The notes beneath the pieces were generated by a model. That model did no database searches. It saw only the letters and a program-made list of their open reading frames with translations, and was not told the DNA's origin. Both the position numbers and the translations under genes were made by a program. A DNA stretch of 64,000 nucleotides from NCBI GenBank assembly GCA_012972825.1, contig JABDHL010000022.1:1-64000 (forward strand), written 5' to 3'. This stretch comes from Chlorobiaceae bacterium (GTDB taxonomy: Bacteria > Bacteroidota > Chlorobiia > Chlorobiales > Chlorobiaceae). Positions 45,412-54,611 of this stretch are shown here, one piece after another (the stretch's first letter is position 1; each line of letters opens with the position of its first letter).

Positions 45412-46626
45412 TCAGGCCAGATTGAGGGCTTTTTTCAGCTCTTCAACCTTTTCAGTTTTTTCCCAAGGGAAGATATCACGACCGAAATGACCATAGGCAG
45501 CAGTATCCTGATACTTCCAGCCCTGGGGTTTGTCGAGGCTGAACCGTTGAATGATAGCTGCAGGGCGGAGATCGAAGATCACTTCTGCTTTTTCCTGAAT
45601 CTGGGCATCGTTGAGGCCGTGTTTTGCCGTGTCGTGGGTATTGATGTAGATCGACACCGGACGTGCGACACCAATGGCATATGAGACCTGAACCGTGCAT
45701 TTCTCTGCAAGTCCGGCTGCTACGATGTTCTTTGCAACGTGACGTGATGCATAAGCTGCACTGCGGTCAACCTTCGAAGGATCTTTGCCGCTGAATGCGC
45801 CGCCGCCATGAGGAGCTGCTCCGCCATAGGTATCGACAATGATTTTGCGTCCGGTCAGGCCGGTATCGCCATGTGGTCCGCCGATGACAAAGCGTCCGGT
45901 CGGGTTGATATGAAACTTTGTGTTTGCATCTATCAGGGAAGCAGGGATGACAACCTTGATGACATGTTCAATGATGTCATGTTTAATGACCTCCTGCCAT
46001 GCAGCTTCGCTGACGCCTTCCGGTTCCGGATCGTGCTGGGTTGACACTACAACAGCATCAACGCGGATTACTTTTTCGTTTTCATATTCAAGGGTTACCT
46101 GGCTTTTTGCATCAGGGCGAAGGTAGGTCATGATGTTGCCTTTCTTGCGGATTTCGGCAAGTACCTTGACAAGCTGCTGAGCAAACTGGATTGCTGCAGG
46201 CATCAACTCAGGAGTTTCTGTGCATGCATAGCCGAACATCATACCCTGGTCTCCAGCGCCGACACGGTCAAACTCGTCAGCAATTTCTTCCTTGCGGTCA
46301 ACACCGCGGTTGATATCAGGCGACTGACTGTGCAATGCTGAAAGAACGCCGCATGAGTTGGCTTCAAACATGTATTCGCCTTTGGTGTAGCCGATTTCAC
46401 TGACAACCTTACGGGCTATTGTCTGGATATCAACAGTGCCTTTTGTGGTAACTTCACCGCCGACAATAACCTGGCCTGTTGTGACAAAGGTTTCGCAGGC
46501 AACGCGTGAACTGGAGTCCTGACGAAGAAAATCATCAAGAACTGCATCGGAAATCTGATCTGCAACTTTGTCAGGGTGTCCTTCTGATACGGATTCTGAG
46601 GTAAAAAAATACCTTTTCTGTGACAT
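45412..46626 (-). CDS. metK: S-adenosylmethionine synthetase
   Basis: A 404-residue enzyme with all landmarks: [20 protein letters not shown] at the start, [13 protein letters not shown] near 120, and [20 protein letters not shown] near 270. It makes SAM from methionine and ATP. It heads a two-gene unit with ahcY. The 235-bp upstream region contains a large hairpin at 46725-46789 in the presumed leader. Confidence 0.98.
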   Translation of the reverse strand: MSQKRYFFTSESVSEGHPDKVADQISDAVLDDFLRQDSSSRVACETFVTTGQVIVGGEVTTKGTVDIQTIARKVVSEIGYTKGEYMFEANSCGVLSALHSQSPDINRGVDRKEEIADEFDRVGAGDQGMMFGYACTETPELMPAAIQFAQQLVKVLAEIRKKGNIMTYLRPDAKSQVTLEYENEKVIRVDAVVVSTQHDPEPEGVSEAAWQEVIKHDIIEHVIKVVIPASLIDANTKFHINPTGRFVIGGPHGDTGLTGRKIIVDTYGGAAPHGGGAFSGKDPSKVDRSAAYASRHVAKNIVAAGLAEKCTVQVSYAIGVARPVSIYINTHDTAKHGLNDAQIQEKAEVIFDLRPAAIIQRFSLDKPQGWKYQDTAAYGHFGRDIFPWEKTEKVEELKKALNLA

Positions 46627-46724
46627 ATTTCAATAAGTTTTTAATTATACAAATACAGTGACATCAAGAAAAAACTGTATTAACGGAGTGTTTTTCGGTG
46701 AGGAGATTTCATGAAGAAACGACT

Positions 46725-46789
46725 GGACACGGAAAAACTTCCGACAAGCTCAGGGCACAACCCTTCTGACAGCTTGCGGCACCGTGTCC
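46725..46789. repeat. Nested hairpin in metK upstream region
   Basis: An outer GGACACGG/CCGTGTCC pair (8 bp, perfect) encloses an inner imperfect stem built on CCGACAAGCTCAGGG and CCCTTCTGACAGCTTGCGG. It ends 98 bp from the metK ATG. The core GACAAGCTCAGGGCA is a sequence often seen in dispersed bacterial repeats. It may be such an element or a regulatory leader; no known SAM riboswitch signature was recognised. Confidence 0.6.
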
Positions 46790-46861
46790 ATAGGTAATGG
46801 GGATGCCAAAAAAATACAGATAAAATGTAAGGAATAGTCCTCTCCTATGCAAATAAATCTC

Positions 46862-47842
46862 TTATCCTAACCGTATTTCAGAGTAATCACCAATATTTAT
46901 TTTATGAGGTGAGCCTGTAACAGAGGCATTGTTCCCTACGATGGAGTGTTCGAGTGAGATATGCTCGACACGCGCATCGCTTCCGATGATGGAATCCTTG
47001 ATAATGGCATTTATTATAATGGCCTGTTCGCCTATAGTTGTATTGGGGCCGATAATGGCATCCTCAAGAATGGCGCTGTCGGCAATAAAGACCGGGTTAT
47101 TGATAATGCATCCTTTATATATGTTATTTTTCAAAATGTTTACTTTAAGAAGAATTTCATTGGTGGAGAGCAGGGTTTCCGACTTACCGCAGTCATACCA
47201 GCCTTGAACAGGAAACGTAGTGAATGTTTCTCCAGCATCTATCATGAGCTGCAGGGCATCGGTAAGCTGGTATTCCCCTTTTGTTTTTATCTCATTATCA
47301 ATCAGGTTGTCAATACTGGCAAAGAGCGATTCGGCCTGTTTAAGAAAGTAGAGTCCGACAATGGCCAGGTTGCTGACATGGGTGTCAGGTTTTTCGACTA
47401 ACTTCAGAATTTTTTCATCACGGGTTACTGCGACTCCGAATCTTCTGGGATCCTCAACCTCTTTTACTCCAAGAGTGGAAAACGGGCTTTTCAGTACAGC
47501 TTCAAGATCGACATCAAAAATAGTATCGCCGAGAATAATAAACAGTGGTTCTTTCTCCGTGACGTAGGGTTTGCACATCCGGATAGCATGAGCAAGTCCG
47601 AGCTGCTCCTTTTGAATGACAAAGGTGAATTTTATGGTATAGTGTTTCAGAAGCCACTTTTCAATCATGTCGCCCATATAGCCTACGATGACAATGGCCT
47701 CATCGATGCCTGAGGCGATCAGTTTGTCCATAATATGACCGATAATGGGTTTTCCGGCCACGTTAAGCAATACCTTTGGATTTGAAAGGGTGTGGGGACG
47801 TAAACGACTGCCTACCCCCGCAACAGGAATGATGGCTTTCAT
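46862..47842 (-). CDS. Sugar-1-phosphate nucleotidyltransferase with left-handed beta-helix tail
   Basis: A 326-residue protein. The nucleotidyltransferase motif is VAGVGSRLRPHTLSNPKVLL at the start, with NTP/metal sites in IILGDTIFD and KPIIGHIM. The last 100 residues repeat hexapeptides such as SAILEDAIIGPNTTIGEQAI, a left-handed beta-helix. It resembles GlmU or RmlA-like enzymes that make UDP- or dTDP-sugars, but the exact substrate is not evident. It is minus strand, transcribed away from the Nudix gene. Confidence 0.9.
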   Translation of the reverse strand: MKAIIPVAGVGSRLRPHTLSNPKVLLNVAGKPIIGHIMDKLIASGIDEAIVIVGYMGDMIEKWLLKHYTIKFTFVIQKEQLGLAHAIRMCKPYVTEKEPLFIILGDTIFDVDLEAVLKSPFSTLGVKEVEDPRRFGVAVTRDEKILKLVEKPDTHVSNLAIVGLYFLKQAESLFASIDNLIDNEIKTKGEYQLTDALQLMIDAGETFTTFPVQGWYDCGKSETLLSTNEILLKVNILKNNIYKGCIINNPVFIADSAILEDAIIGPNTTIGEQAIIINAIIKDSIIGSDARVEHISLEHSIVGNNASVTGSPHKINIGDYSEIRLG

Positions 47843-48032
47843 GTTTACCCGTGGTTTTGGTTTTGAAAGTAACTTTTGTATCTCTTCTTTTTATGTTACT
47901 AAAAAGAGTTATAAAACTAAAGAGACCAATAGCGGGAATAGAGTAATTAAATACCGGATTCAGTTGTATTTTATAATCCGGGCCTGCATACCCTGCCAAT
48001 TGTGAAAAAGTTGCCAGTGACCGTTATGACGC

Positions 48033-48080
48033 AAGCCCTGCAGGGGCGAAATATTTGCAGCACAAGGCGTTAGCCAAGGG
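48033..48080. repeat. Dispersed-type element (AAGCCCTGCAGGGGCGAAATATTT...)
   Basis: A segment with GCCCTGCAGGGGC (imperfect inverted repeat) followed by GAAATATTT and AAGGCGTTAGCC. It matches, from memory, an intergenic repeat type common in Chlorobi and Bacteroidetes. It lies between divergent nucleotidyltransferase and Nudix genes. Confidence 0.5.
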
Positions 48081-48102
48081 AAATGAGATAAAAACATGAG
48101 TT

Positions 48103-48507
48103 ATGGCAGGACGGTTCAAAGGAGTTTTTAAGCAGTCGGGTGTTATTCCTGTTCTTGACAACAGGCTGGTGCTTATTACCTCCAGAAAATCTGAACGATG
48201 GATCATTCCCAAGGGATATGTCGAAAAAGGGTTGTCACCTTCAGAATCAGCCGCAAAAGAGGCTTATGAAGAAGCCGGCTTGATAGGAGTAGTCCATCAT
48301 AAAGAAGCTGGTCAGTACCGGTACCGCAAGTTCGGTAAATCGTTTTTAGTTCAGGTTTATCCGCTTTTTATCGAAACCATGCTTGATGAGTGGGATGAAA
48401 TGCATGATCGTCGCAGAAAGCTCGTTACACCAGCGGAGGCTATTGAAATGGTATGCCATGATGATCTCAGGCATATCATTAAGGATTTTTTTCTCAGCCA
48501 TCGTTAA
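48103..48507 (+). CDS. Nudix hydrolase
   Basis: A 134-residue protein with a Nudix box related to GX5EX7REUXEEXGU: GYVEKGLSPSESAAKEAYEE, where the expected first Glu is Leu and Arg is Lys, while the metal-binding EE is kept. IIPKGYVEKG resembles diphosphoinositol- or Ap4A-type members. It hydrolyses a nucleoside diphosphate linked to some other group; the substrate is unknown. The ATG at 48103 is the only in-frame start nearby. Confidence 0.87.
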   Translation: MAGRFKGVFKQSGVIPVLDNRLVLITSRKSERWIIPKGYVEKGLSPSESAAKEAYEEAGLIGVVHHKEAGQYRYRKFGKSFLVQVYPLFIETMLDEWDEMHDRRRKLVTPAEAIEMVCHDDLRHIIKDFFLSHR

Positions 48508-48637
48508 TGTATCATTCTCTATCCCGTTTTTCTGAAGGCGGTTGAGCCTGCTTTGCCGATGTGTCGTTATATCAAATTTTTTTTTGGTAGTTATTGTTCT
48601 TGTGGTATATTGGGAGCCTTCTAATGGTATTAGAAGA

Positions 48638-48710
48638 CGGGGTGTGGCGCAGTTGGTAGCGTGCCTGCTTTGGGAGCAGGAGGCCCCGAGTTCGAGTCTC
48701 GGCACCCCGA
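48638..48710 (+). tRNA. tRNA-Pro (anticodon TGG)
   Basis: The acceptor CGGGGTG pairs with CACCCCG. The D arm is GCGCAGTTGGTAGCGT, the anticodon loop TTTGGGA gives TGG, and the T arm has GTTCGAGTC. 73 nt; CCA not encoded. First of four clustered tRNAs. Confidence 0.96.
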
Positions 48711-48742
48711 CAGAGAGAGGAGAAGTTCTGACGATTGATGCT

Positions 48743-48815
<73 letters not shown>

Positions 48816-48841
48816 CAAAGATAAGTCCGTAGTTTTTCTAT

Positions 48842-48916
48842 GGTGATTGTAGCTCAGTTGGTTAGAGCGCCAGGTTGTGGCCCTGGAGGCCGGGGGTTCG
48901 AGTCCCCTCATTCACC
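48842..48916 (+). tRNA. tRNA-His (anticodon GTG)
   Basis: The 75-nt gene includes the extra G at position -1, which pairs with C73 and is needed for HisRS. The anticodon loop TTGTGGC gives GTG. The acceptor stem GTGATTG/CATTCAC has a T:T mismatch at its fifth pair (48847 with 48911). Adjacent tRNAs are intact, so the mismatch is a genuine sequence feature or an error. Confidence 0.93.
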
Positions 48917-48926
48917 CATGTTTTTT

Positions 48927-48998
48927 GGCCCCATCGACTAGCGGTTAGGTCACCACCCTTTCAAGGTGGCGGGACGGGTTCGAATCCCGTTGGGGTCA
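48927..48998 (+). tRNA. tRNA-Glu (anticodon TTC)
   Basis: The acceptor GGCCCCA pairs with TGGGGTC (one G:T). The anticodon loop CTTTCAA gives TTC, and the T arm has GGTTCGAATCC. 72 nt, discriminator A, CCA not encoded. Last of the tRNA cluster. Confidence 0.96.
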
Positions 48999-49017
48999 CT
49001 CTGTTACTTGTAGGTTT

Positions 49018-49052
49018 AAAGCTCTGTTCGTTGCCGGTTCAGGGCTTTTTTT
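49018..49052 (+). terminator. Intrinsic terminator after the tRNA cluster
   Basis: AAAGCTCTG, a 13-nt loop and CAGGGCTTT are followed by T-rich sequence, about 20 bp after tRNA-Glu and just before pheT. Confidence 0.8.
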
Positions 49053-49081
49053 AATTCATGAATGCAGATTTTCCGTCTCTT

Positions 49082-51493
49082 ATGAAAATATCTGTCAACT
49101 GGCTCAAAGATTTTCTTCCTTCCTTCTGTTCCGATACTCATTCACTTGTTGAAAAACTGACCTTTCTCGGGTTTGAAGTTGAAGAGGTCCATGAGACCTC
49201 TCTTCCTGATGATCTTGTTGTTGTCGGCAGAATTGAAGAGGTTCAGCCTCATCCCAATGCTGAACGATTGACCATCTGCCGGGTTAACGTCGGACGCGAA
49301 GAACTTCTTCAGATTGTGTGCGGTGCACCGAATGTTAAAAAAGGGATGATTGTTCCTGTTGCGACAGAGAAAGCAAAGCTTTCTCTGTCTGATGGCCAGA
49401 TCATTACTATCAAGGCTTCAAAAATACGCGGTGAACGCTCTTTCGGAATGATTTGTGCGGCTGATGAACTTGGCTTATCCGGAGATCATTCAGGCGTGAT
49501 GGAGCTCGACCCGACATGCACAATCGGAGAATCATTTGCCCGCTATCTTGATGGTGATGTAATACTTGACGTCGCCGTTACACCCAACCGCCCTGATGTT
49601 CTCTCTCATCTCGGCGTGGCAAGGGAGCTGGCAGGAGACGAAAAAATACACTATCCGAAGCAGACGGCAGTTGCATTCTCTACAACCGGTACACTTGTTG
49701 AGGTTAAAGATGCCGTGGCTTGCCCTTATTATACCGGTGTGGTTATCCGCGGCATAAAAGTTGCTGAATCACCCGAATGGCTTCGCCGGAAGCTTGAAAG
49801 TATCGATGTAAGGCCGAAGAATAACATCGTTGATGTTACAAATTATATTCTTCATGCCCTTGGACAGCCGCTTCATGCATTCGATCTGAGCAAGCTTGCA
49901 GGAGAGAGTGTGGTTGTCCGAAGCGATATTCAGGCAGAGTTTACGGCAATCAATCAGCAGATTTGCCATGTTGAACCTGGAATGCCGGTTATCTGTGACA
50001 GCGAAAAACCCGCAGCCCTTGCCGGGGTCATGGGCGGTCTTGATTCAGCAGTCAGTGACACCACTACCGATATTTTACTTGAGGCGGCATATTTCGATCC
50101 ATCCATGATCAGGAAATCAGCCAAAAAAGCTGGTATTGCTTCTGATGCCTCTTATCGATTTGAAAGGGGAGTTGATCCGGGAAACGTCAGAAGGGCCGCC
50201 GAATGCGCTGTAGCTCTTATTCTTGAGCTTGCCGGCGGATCTATTGATGATGCCGGCGAGTGTGGTGGTGCACCTTCTGATGTGCATCAGGTAGTCCTGA
50301 GACCTGAAAGGGTGAATGTTCTTCTCGGCAGTTCCATACGAGCCGATGATATGGCAGAGATGCTCCAGCGCATCGGTTTTATTGTCCACGCAGCCAGCGA
50401 AGAGTCGATAACTTTTAAGGTTCCTTCATACAGGGTTGATGTTTCCGGAGAAATAGATCTGGTCGAAGAGATTGCCCGTCTTTATGGATACGACAATATT
50501 CAGCCATCCCGTCAATTGACGACAACCTATCCTGAGTCCCGCAAGTTTCCGGAGTTTTTTCACGACTTTCTCCGTTCCATTATGGTCGGTTTGAATTTCA
50601 GGGAAATTCTCACCAACCCTTTGATGAAAAGAGACGAGGCTGCCTTGTTCAGTGACAGGCTTGTTGGTGTTCTTAACCCGATCAGTGAAGGGCTTGAGGT
50701 TCTTCGTCCCGGGCTGATCCCTGGATTTCTCAAGGTTATCAGTCATAATATCAGGCACGGTAACAGGGATTTAAAGTTTTTTGAGGTGGCAAGGGGATTC
50801 CGAATAGTGCCGGAAGATGAGCGAGTTAGTGAGTCGCTGCTTGATGGCTACAAGGAGCAGGAGTATCTGGTGATAGCCATGACGGGCAGCCGTTTCCCCA
50901 GAATATGGAACCTGCCGCCGGAAAAGGCTGATTTTTATGATGTTATGGGTGCTGTTGAGATGCTTTTGGAGAAGCTGAATTTGCTTGATAAATCAGTGGT
51001 GAATATTTATAATGAAAAAACTGTCACTGTTGATGTGCGACTGACAGAAAAGGGAAAGAACCGCTCATTCAGGGTGGGGGAGGTTAAACAGGTTGATACC
51101 GGTCTTTTGGATATTTTTGATATTCGGCAGGACGTCTATATCGCTGAAATAGATGCGGCAGTCCTGGAATGCTGTTTCAATCCGGATGTTACCTATGTGC
51201 CCCCGTCCAGATTTCCAGTTGTTCAGAGGGATTTATCGCTTATTCTTTCCCCATCTGTCACCGTTCAGTCACTTGTGGAGCTTGTGCGTTCAAGTGACTC
51301 TTTGATCAGGGATGTGAGTGTGTTTGATCTTTTCGACCACACCGGAAAAGACGGTGGAGAGCGCAGGGTGGCACTCTCACTTGAAATTGCTGATCATACG
51401 GGAACATTGCAGGATGAAAGAATCAGTGATATTCTTTCGAAAGTCGGCAGTAATGCCGAGAGTAAGCTTGGTGCGGTAATTCGACAGGTCTGA
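49082..51493 (+). CDS. pheT: Phenylalanyl-tRNA synthetase beta subunit
   Basis: An 803-residue subunit from MKISVNWLKDFLPSF, the usual PheT start; an ATG at 49058 would add eight unlike residues. In order: an EMAP-type tRNA-binding domain (VVVGRIEEVQPHPNAERLT), B3/B4 editing domain, B5 domain, a catalytic-like core (RPGLIPGFLKVISHNIRHGN) and a C-terminal FDX-ACB domain (PPSRFPVVQRDLSLILS). It pairs with PheS, not in this window. An 811-residue total is normal. It starts a run of plus-strand genes through rny. Confidence 0.97.
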   Translation: MKISVNWLKDFLPSFCSDTHSLVEKLTFLGFEVEEVHETSLPDDLVVVGRIEEVQPHPNAERLTICRVNVGREELLQIVCGAPNVKKGMIVPVATEKAKLSLSDGQIITIKASKIRGERSFGMICAADELGLSGDHSGVMELDPTCTIGESFARYLDGDVILDVAVTPNRPDVLSHLGVARELAGDEKIHYPKQTAVAFSTTGTLVEVKDAVACPYYTGVVIRGIKVAESPEWLRRKLESIDVRPKNNIVDVTNYILHALGQPLHAFDLSKLAGESVVVRSDIQAEFTAINQQICHVEPGMPVICDSEKPAALAGVMGGLDSAVSDTTTDILLEAAYFDPSMIRKSAKKAGIASDASYRFERGVDPGNVRRAAECAVALILELAGGSIDDAGECGGAPSDVHQVVLRPERVNVLLGSSIRADDMAEMLQRIGFIVHAASEESITFKVPSYRVDVSGEIDLVEEIARLYGYDNIQPSRQLTTTYPESRKFPEFFHDFLRSIMVGLNFREILTNPLMKRDEAALFSDRLVGVLNPISEGLEVLRPGLIPGFLKVISHNIRHGNRDLKFFEVARGFRIVPEDERVSESLLDGYKEQEYLVIAMTGSRFPRIWNLPPEKADFYDVMGAVEMLLEKLNLLDKSVVNIYNEKTVTVDVRLTEKGKNRSFRVGEVKQVDTGLLDIFDIRQDVYIAEIDAAVLECCFNPDVTYVPPSRFPVVQRDLSLILSPSVTVQSLVELVRSSDSLIRDVSVFDLFDHTGKDGGERRVALSLEIADHTGTLQDERISDILSKVGSNAESKLGAVIRQV

Positions 51494-51506
51494 TACTCTT
51501 TGTTCT

Positions 51507-51812
51507 ATGCAGGATTTTGATGGACAGAACATCAAGGTTGATGTCAACCTTCTTGAGGAAAATATTGAGATTCTCATGGATCGGTGGATCGAGTGCCGGA
51601 AAGAGAATGATTTATTGCGATCTGAACTGTCAAGTCTGCAGAATATCTTAAGGTCATGTAAACTGCCGGGAAGTGTCGGTTCCACTGTTATGGATGCTGA
51701 TGGCAATTCTGGAGGAGTGTTTACCTATGCAGAGCAAATGCAGGTGAAGCATAAGTTGGTCATGATTTTGCAGAAAATAGAAATGGAGCTCAGAAACAAT
51801 CAGATCTTGTAA
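51507..51812 (+). CDS. Small coiled-coil protein between pheT and zapA
   Basis: A 101-residue protein with a predicted coiled coil (LEENIEILMDRWIECRKENDLLRSE is the core region, about 17-42) and a second helix near the C-terminus (YAEQMQVKHKLVMILQKIEMEL). It lies 13 bp after pheT and 8 bp before zapA. That position, and the helical character, suggest a structural or cell-division partner. I do not recognise a family, and ZapB-like function is only a guess. Confidence 0.72.
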   Translation: MQDFDGQNIKVDVNLLEENIEILMDRWIECRKENDLLRSELSSLQNILRSCKLPGSVGSTVMDADGNSGGVFTYAEQMQVKHKLVMILQKIEMELRNNQIL

Positions 51813-51820
51813 GTAATGAG

Positions 51821-52084
51821 ATGGAAAAAATTGATGTAAATGTTTATGGCGACAGTTATCCTTTAAGGGTAGAAAGACGCGAATTGACTGAAAAGGCAGC
51901 TCGGGATGTTGATAAAGTGATGCGGCTTTTTGCTGAAAAAGCTCCAACGTTTGAGTCTTCGAAGCTGGCAGTTCTTACAGCAATTTCGTTTGCAGAAAAA
52001 AAGATCGAACTTGAAGAGGAAATGGCTTCACTGAAGCAGAACATTGCCAGACTCAATGTTTTTTTAAGGCAAAATCTGTCATAA
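51821..52084 (+). CDS. zapA: ZapA-like cell division protein
   Basis: An 87-residue protein of the ZapA family: the N-terminal strand pair MEKIDVNVYGDSYPLRVERREL, then ARDVDKVMRLFAEKAP and the long helix LAVLTAISFAEKKIELEEEM. ZapA binds and bundles FtsZ at the division ring. In many bacteria zapA is followed by the 6S RNA gene, and that is also found here. Confidence 0.9.
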   Translation: MEKIDVNVYGDSYPLRVERRELTEKAARDVDKVMRLFAEKAPTFESSKLAVLTAISFAEKKIELEEEMASLKQNIARLNVFLRQNLS

Positions 52085-52400
52085 ACCTTTACATTAAAAG
52101 AGAAGAAATATCCGCACCAGCCGATTGATGTGACTTGTAAGTAAAAGAACTAACAATAAAGAATAGGGAACCGAACTCTTCTTTTTGATTGCAGGCCTTG
52201 TTGAATTTCTGACGCTGTCCGCTCAGTATTCAAGAACATTGGAAACATTGTTCCCTTGGAAGCAAAAAATCTGAAGGAGGCACCCACCGTGTATAACGGG
52301 TTCTTGAATCTTACACTCATCACAAAGTATGGTGCGGTTTTTTTTTGTTTTAAACGGTGCTTCTTATTTAGGATAAAAGCATGAAAATGGAGGTAGTTTA
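52085..52400. other. zapA-rny intergenic region carrying a structured RNA
   Basis: This 316-bp gap between zapA and rny contains the 6S RNA candidate at 52112-52337, ending with a T-rich run at 52338-52345. The remaining 55 bp before rny include GGAGG (52391-52395) near its ATG. Nothing else was recognised. Confidence 0.6.
52112..52337 (+). ncRNA. ssrS: 6S RNA candidate
   Basis: The region folds by eye into one long stem: CCGCACCA (52112-52119) with TGGTGCGG (52330-52337), TGATG with CATCA, TGTAAG (52136-52141) with CTTACA (52310-52315), and AAGAAC with GTTCTT. A run of T follows the final arm, as in an intrinsic end. The 3' half has ACCCACC followed by GGTTCTTG, which resembles the 6S consensus in other bacteria. 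Position after zapA matches E. coli ssrS. About 226 nt is a little long for 6S. A covariance-model search (RF00013) would settle it. Confidence 0.65.
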
Positions 52401-53975
52401 ATGGGTATAGTAATAAACCTGTTTTTAATTGTTTTTGCTTCGATAGTTTTTTTTGGGGTGGGTTTTTTTGTCGGACGTTTTTTTCTTGAACGGATCGGAA
52501 CGACCAAAGTGCTTGAAGCTGAAGAACGGGCGGTGCAGATAGTTCAGGAAGCTCAAAAAGAGGCTAACGAGTACAAGGAACTTAAAGTCAGCGAAGTTAA
52601 CCAGGAGTGGAAAAAGAAGCGCAGGGAGTTTGATCAGGAAGTTGTTATAAAAAACAACAAATACAACCAACTCCAGAAGCAGACTCAGCAGAAGGAAGCT
52701 CAGCTGAAAAAACAGAGTCAGGATATCAGGGATGTCGAACGGAAACTTCAGGATCAGCGGAAGGAGATTGACCAGACTACTGAGCAGGTCAAGCTTCGTT
52801 CAGCAGAGCTTGAACGCATTATTTTAGAGCAGAATCAGCGTCTTGAAAGCATCAGTAACCTTCAGGCCGAAGAGGCCAGGGAGATGCTGATTAACAATAT
52901 GGTTGCCAAAGCCCGTGAAGAAGCGACTGAAACCATTCATCAGATTCATGAAGAAGCTGAGCAGAAGGCGAGCCGTCTTGCCGAAAAAACGCTCTTGACT
53001 GCAATTCAGCGGATCTCTTTTGAGCAGGCTACTGAAAACGCACTCTCTGTAGTTCATATCCAGAGCGATGAACTCAAAGGTCGTATTATCGGACGTGAGG
53101 GACGCAATATTAAAGCCTTTGAAAACGCGACTGGGGTTGACATTATTGTAGATGACACCCCTGAGGTTGTTATTCTTTCATGTTTTGATCCTCTGCGTCG
53201 TGAGCTTGCCAAGCTCACCCTCCAGAAACTTCTTGTTGACGGAATCATTCATCCTGTGGCTATTGAGAAAGCCTATGAAGATGCCAGAAAGGAGATTGAT
53301 GATGTCATTATCAGTGCTGGAGAAGAAGCACTGTCCGCACTCCAGATTCCTGACATGCCTTCCGAGGTTGTCGCACTTATCGGTAAGATGAAATTTTACA
53401 CGGTCTATGGCCAGAATCTGCTGCAGCACAGTCGAGAGGTTGCCATGCTTTCAGGTCTTATGGCTGCCGAACTCAAGCTTGATGCCCGTCTTGCCAAGCG
53501 TGCCGGTCTTTTGCATGACATAGGACTTGTCCTGCCGGAAAGTGATCAACCTCATGCAATAACTGGAATGACGTTTATGAAAAAATTCAACGAATCTCCC
53601 TTGGTGCTCAATTCCATTGCTGCCCACCATGGTGATGTTGGTAAAGAGTCTCCAATAGCGGATCTCATTGATGCGGCCAATGTTATTTCGCTCTCACGTC
53701 CTGGTGCCCGTGGCGCGGTAACCTCTGATGGCAATGTAAAACGTCTTGAAAGTCTCGAAGAGATTGCCAAGGGATTTCCCGGTGTTCTGAAAACCTATGC
53801 TTTGCAGGCAGGAAGAGAGATCAGGGTGATTGTTGAAGGCGATAACGTCAGCGATTCACAGGCAGATGTTCTCGCCCATGATATCGCCCGTAAAATCGAA
53901 TCGGAAGCGCAATATCCCGGCCAGATCAAAGTGTCTATAGTTCGCGAAAAACGCTCTATAGCCTACGCAAAATAA
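52401..53975 (+). CDS. rny: Ribonuclease Y
   Basis: A 524-residue protein: an N-terminal transmembrane helix (LFLIVFASIVFFGVGFFVG), a long coiled coil (about 50-200), a KH RNA-binding domain (GRIIGREGRNIKAFENATG, near 225-243) and an HD domain with RAGLLHDIG and IAAHHGD for metal. It is an endoribonuclease that starts mRNA decay at the membrane. GGAGG precedes the ATG. Length and domain order are standard. Confidence 0.97.
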   Translation: MGIVINLFLIVFASIVFFGVGFFVGRFFLERIGTTKVLEAEERAVQIVQEAQKEANEYKELKVSEVNQEWKKKRREFDQEVVIKNNKYNQLQKQTQQKEAQLKKQSQDIRDVERKLQDQRKEIDQTTEQVKLRSAELERIILEQNQRLESISNLQAEEAREMLINNMVAKAREEATETIHQIHEEAEQKASRLAEKTLLTAIQRISFEQATENALSVVHIQSDELKGRIIGREGRNIKAFENATGVDIIVDDTPEVVILSCFDPLRRELAKLTLQKLLVDGIIHPVAIEKAYEDARKEIDDVIISAGEEALSALQIPDMPSEVVALIGKMKFYTVYGQNLLQHSREVAMLSGLMAAELKLDARLAKRAGLLHDIGLVLPESDQPHAITGMTFMKKFNESPLVLNSIAAHHGDVGKESPIADLIDAANVISLSRPGARGAVTSDGNVKRLESLEEIAKGFPGVLKTYALQAGREIRVIVEGDNVSDSQADVLAHDIARKIESEAQYPGQIKVSIVREKRSIAYAK

Positions 53976-53990
53976 GATTGGTCAATACTG

Positions 53991-54017
53991 GAAGGGAAAG
54001 CTCAAAGCTTTCCCTTC
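53991..54017. repeat. Perfect 12-bp hairpin at hisB-rny 3' ends
   Basis: GAAGGGAAAGCT and AGCTTTCCCTTC form a perfect inverted repeat around a 3-nt loop. The right arm overlaps the last codons of hisB and the left arm lies just past its stop codon, 16-27 bp after the rny stop. There is no adjacent T run on either strand, so it is either a degenerate terminator or an RNA end-protecting hairpin. Confidence 0.6.
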
Positions 54018-54604
54018 GTTGATGGAATCCCCGAGCCGGTTATCGAAACAGCAGCCTTCATTGCATAGGCAAAAGACTTGAACAGAGCTTCTATTTTGTG
54101 ATGCGTATTCTCTCCCTCAAGGATCGACAGGTGGATATTTGCTTTCATGCTTTCTGAAAGTGAAACAAAAAAATGCTTCACCATCTCTGTTGAAAACCCT
54201 TGTATGACCGCTCGTTTGAACTTCGCATTGAAAACACAATAACTTCTTCCGCCAAGATCAACTGCGCAACGAGCCAGCGCTTCATCCATCGGGATTAGAG
54301 ACCATCCATAGCGCTGGATTCCCCTTTTATTGCCTAGTGCATCAGTAACAGCTTTCCCAAGAACAATGGCAATGTCTTCAATGGTATGATGATCATCCAC
54401 ATCAAGATCGCCTCTGCATTCGAGTGTCAGATCAAATCCTGAATGTTTGGTGAAATTGGTCAGCATGTGATCAAAAAACACCACTCCGGACTTGATTGAG
54501 CTTATCCCAGTGCCGTCAAGAGAGAGTGTTGCACTGATTTCTGTCTCTTTAGTGGTTCTCGTTACCGTCACGGTACGGTTAGCGGTGTTTATTGTTTCTT
54601 TCAT
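54002..54604 (-). CDS. hisB: Imidazoleglycerol-phosphate dehydratase
   Basis: A 200-residue enzyme with [13 protein letters not shown] and later [16 protein letters not shown], the manganese-binding histidine motifs, and [13 protein letters not shown]. It dehydrates imidazole glycerol phosphate in histidine synthesis. No phosphatase domain is fused to it, unlike E. coli HisB. Its 3' end faces rny. Confidence 0.97.
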   Translation of the reverse strand: MKETINTANRTVTVTRTTKETEISATLSLDGTGISSIKSGVVFFDHMLTNFTKHSGFDLTLECRGDLDVDDHHTIEDIAIVLGKAVTDALGNKRGIQRYGWSLIPMDEALARCAVDLGGRSYCVFNAKFKRAVIQGFSTEMVKHFFVSLSESMKANIHLSILEGENTHHKIEALFKSFAYAMKAAVSITGSGIPSTKGKL

Positions 54605-54611
54605 GAAGTGA

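Noticed and set aside
46627-46861. SAM or SAH riboswitch before metK
   Set aside because: A hairpin is present, but I do not see the conserved core of any known SAM or SAH riboswitch class. It is recorded instead as an unexplained structure.
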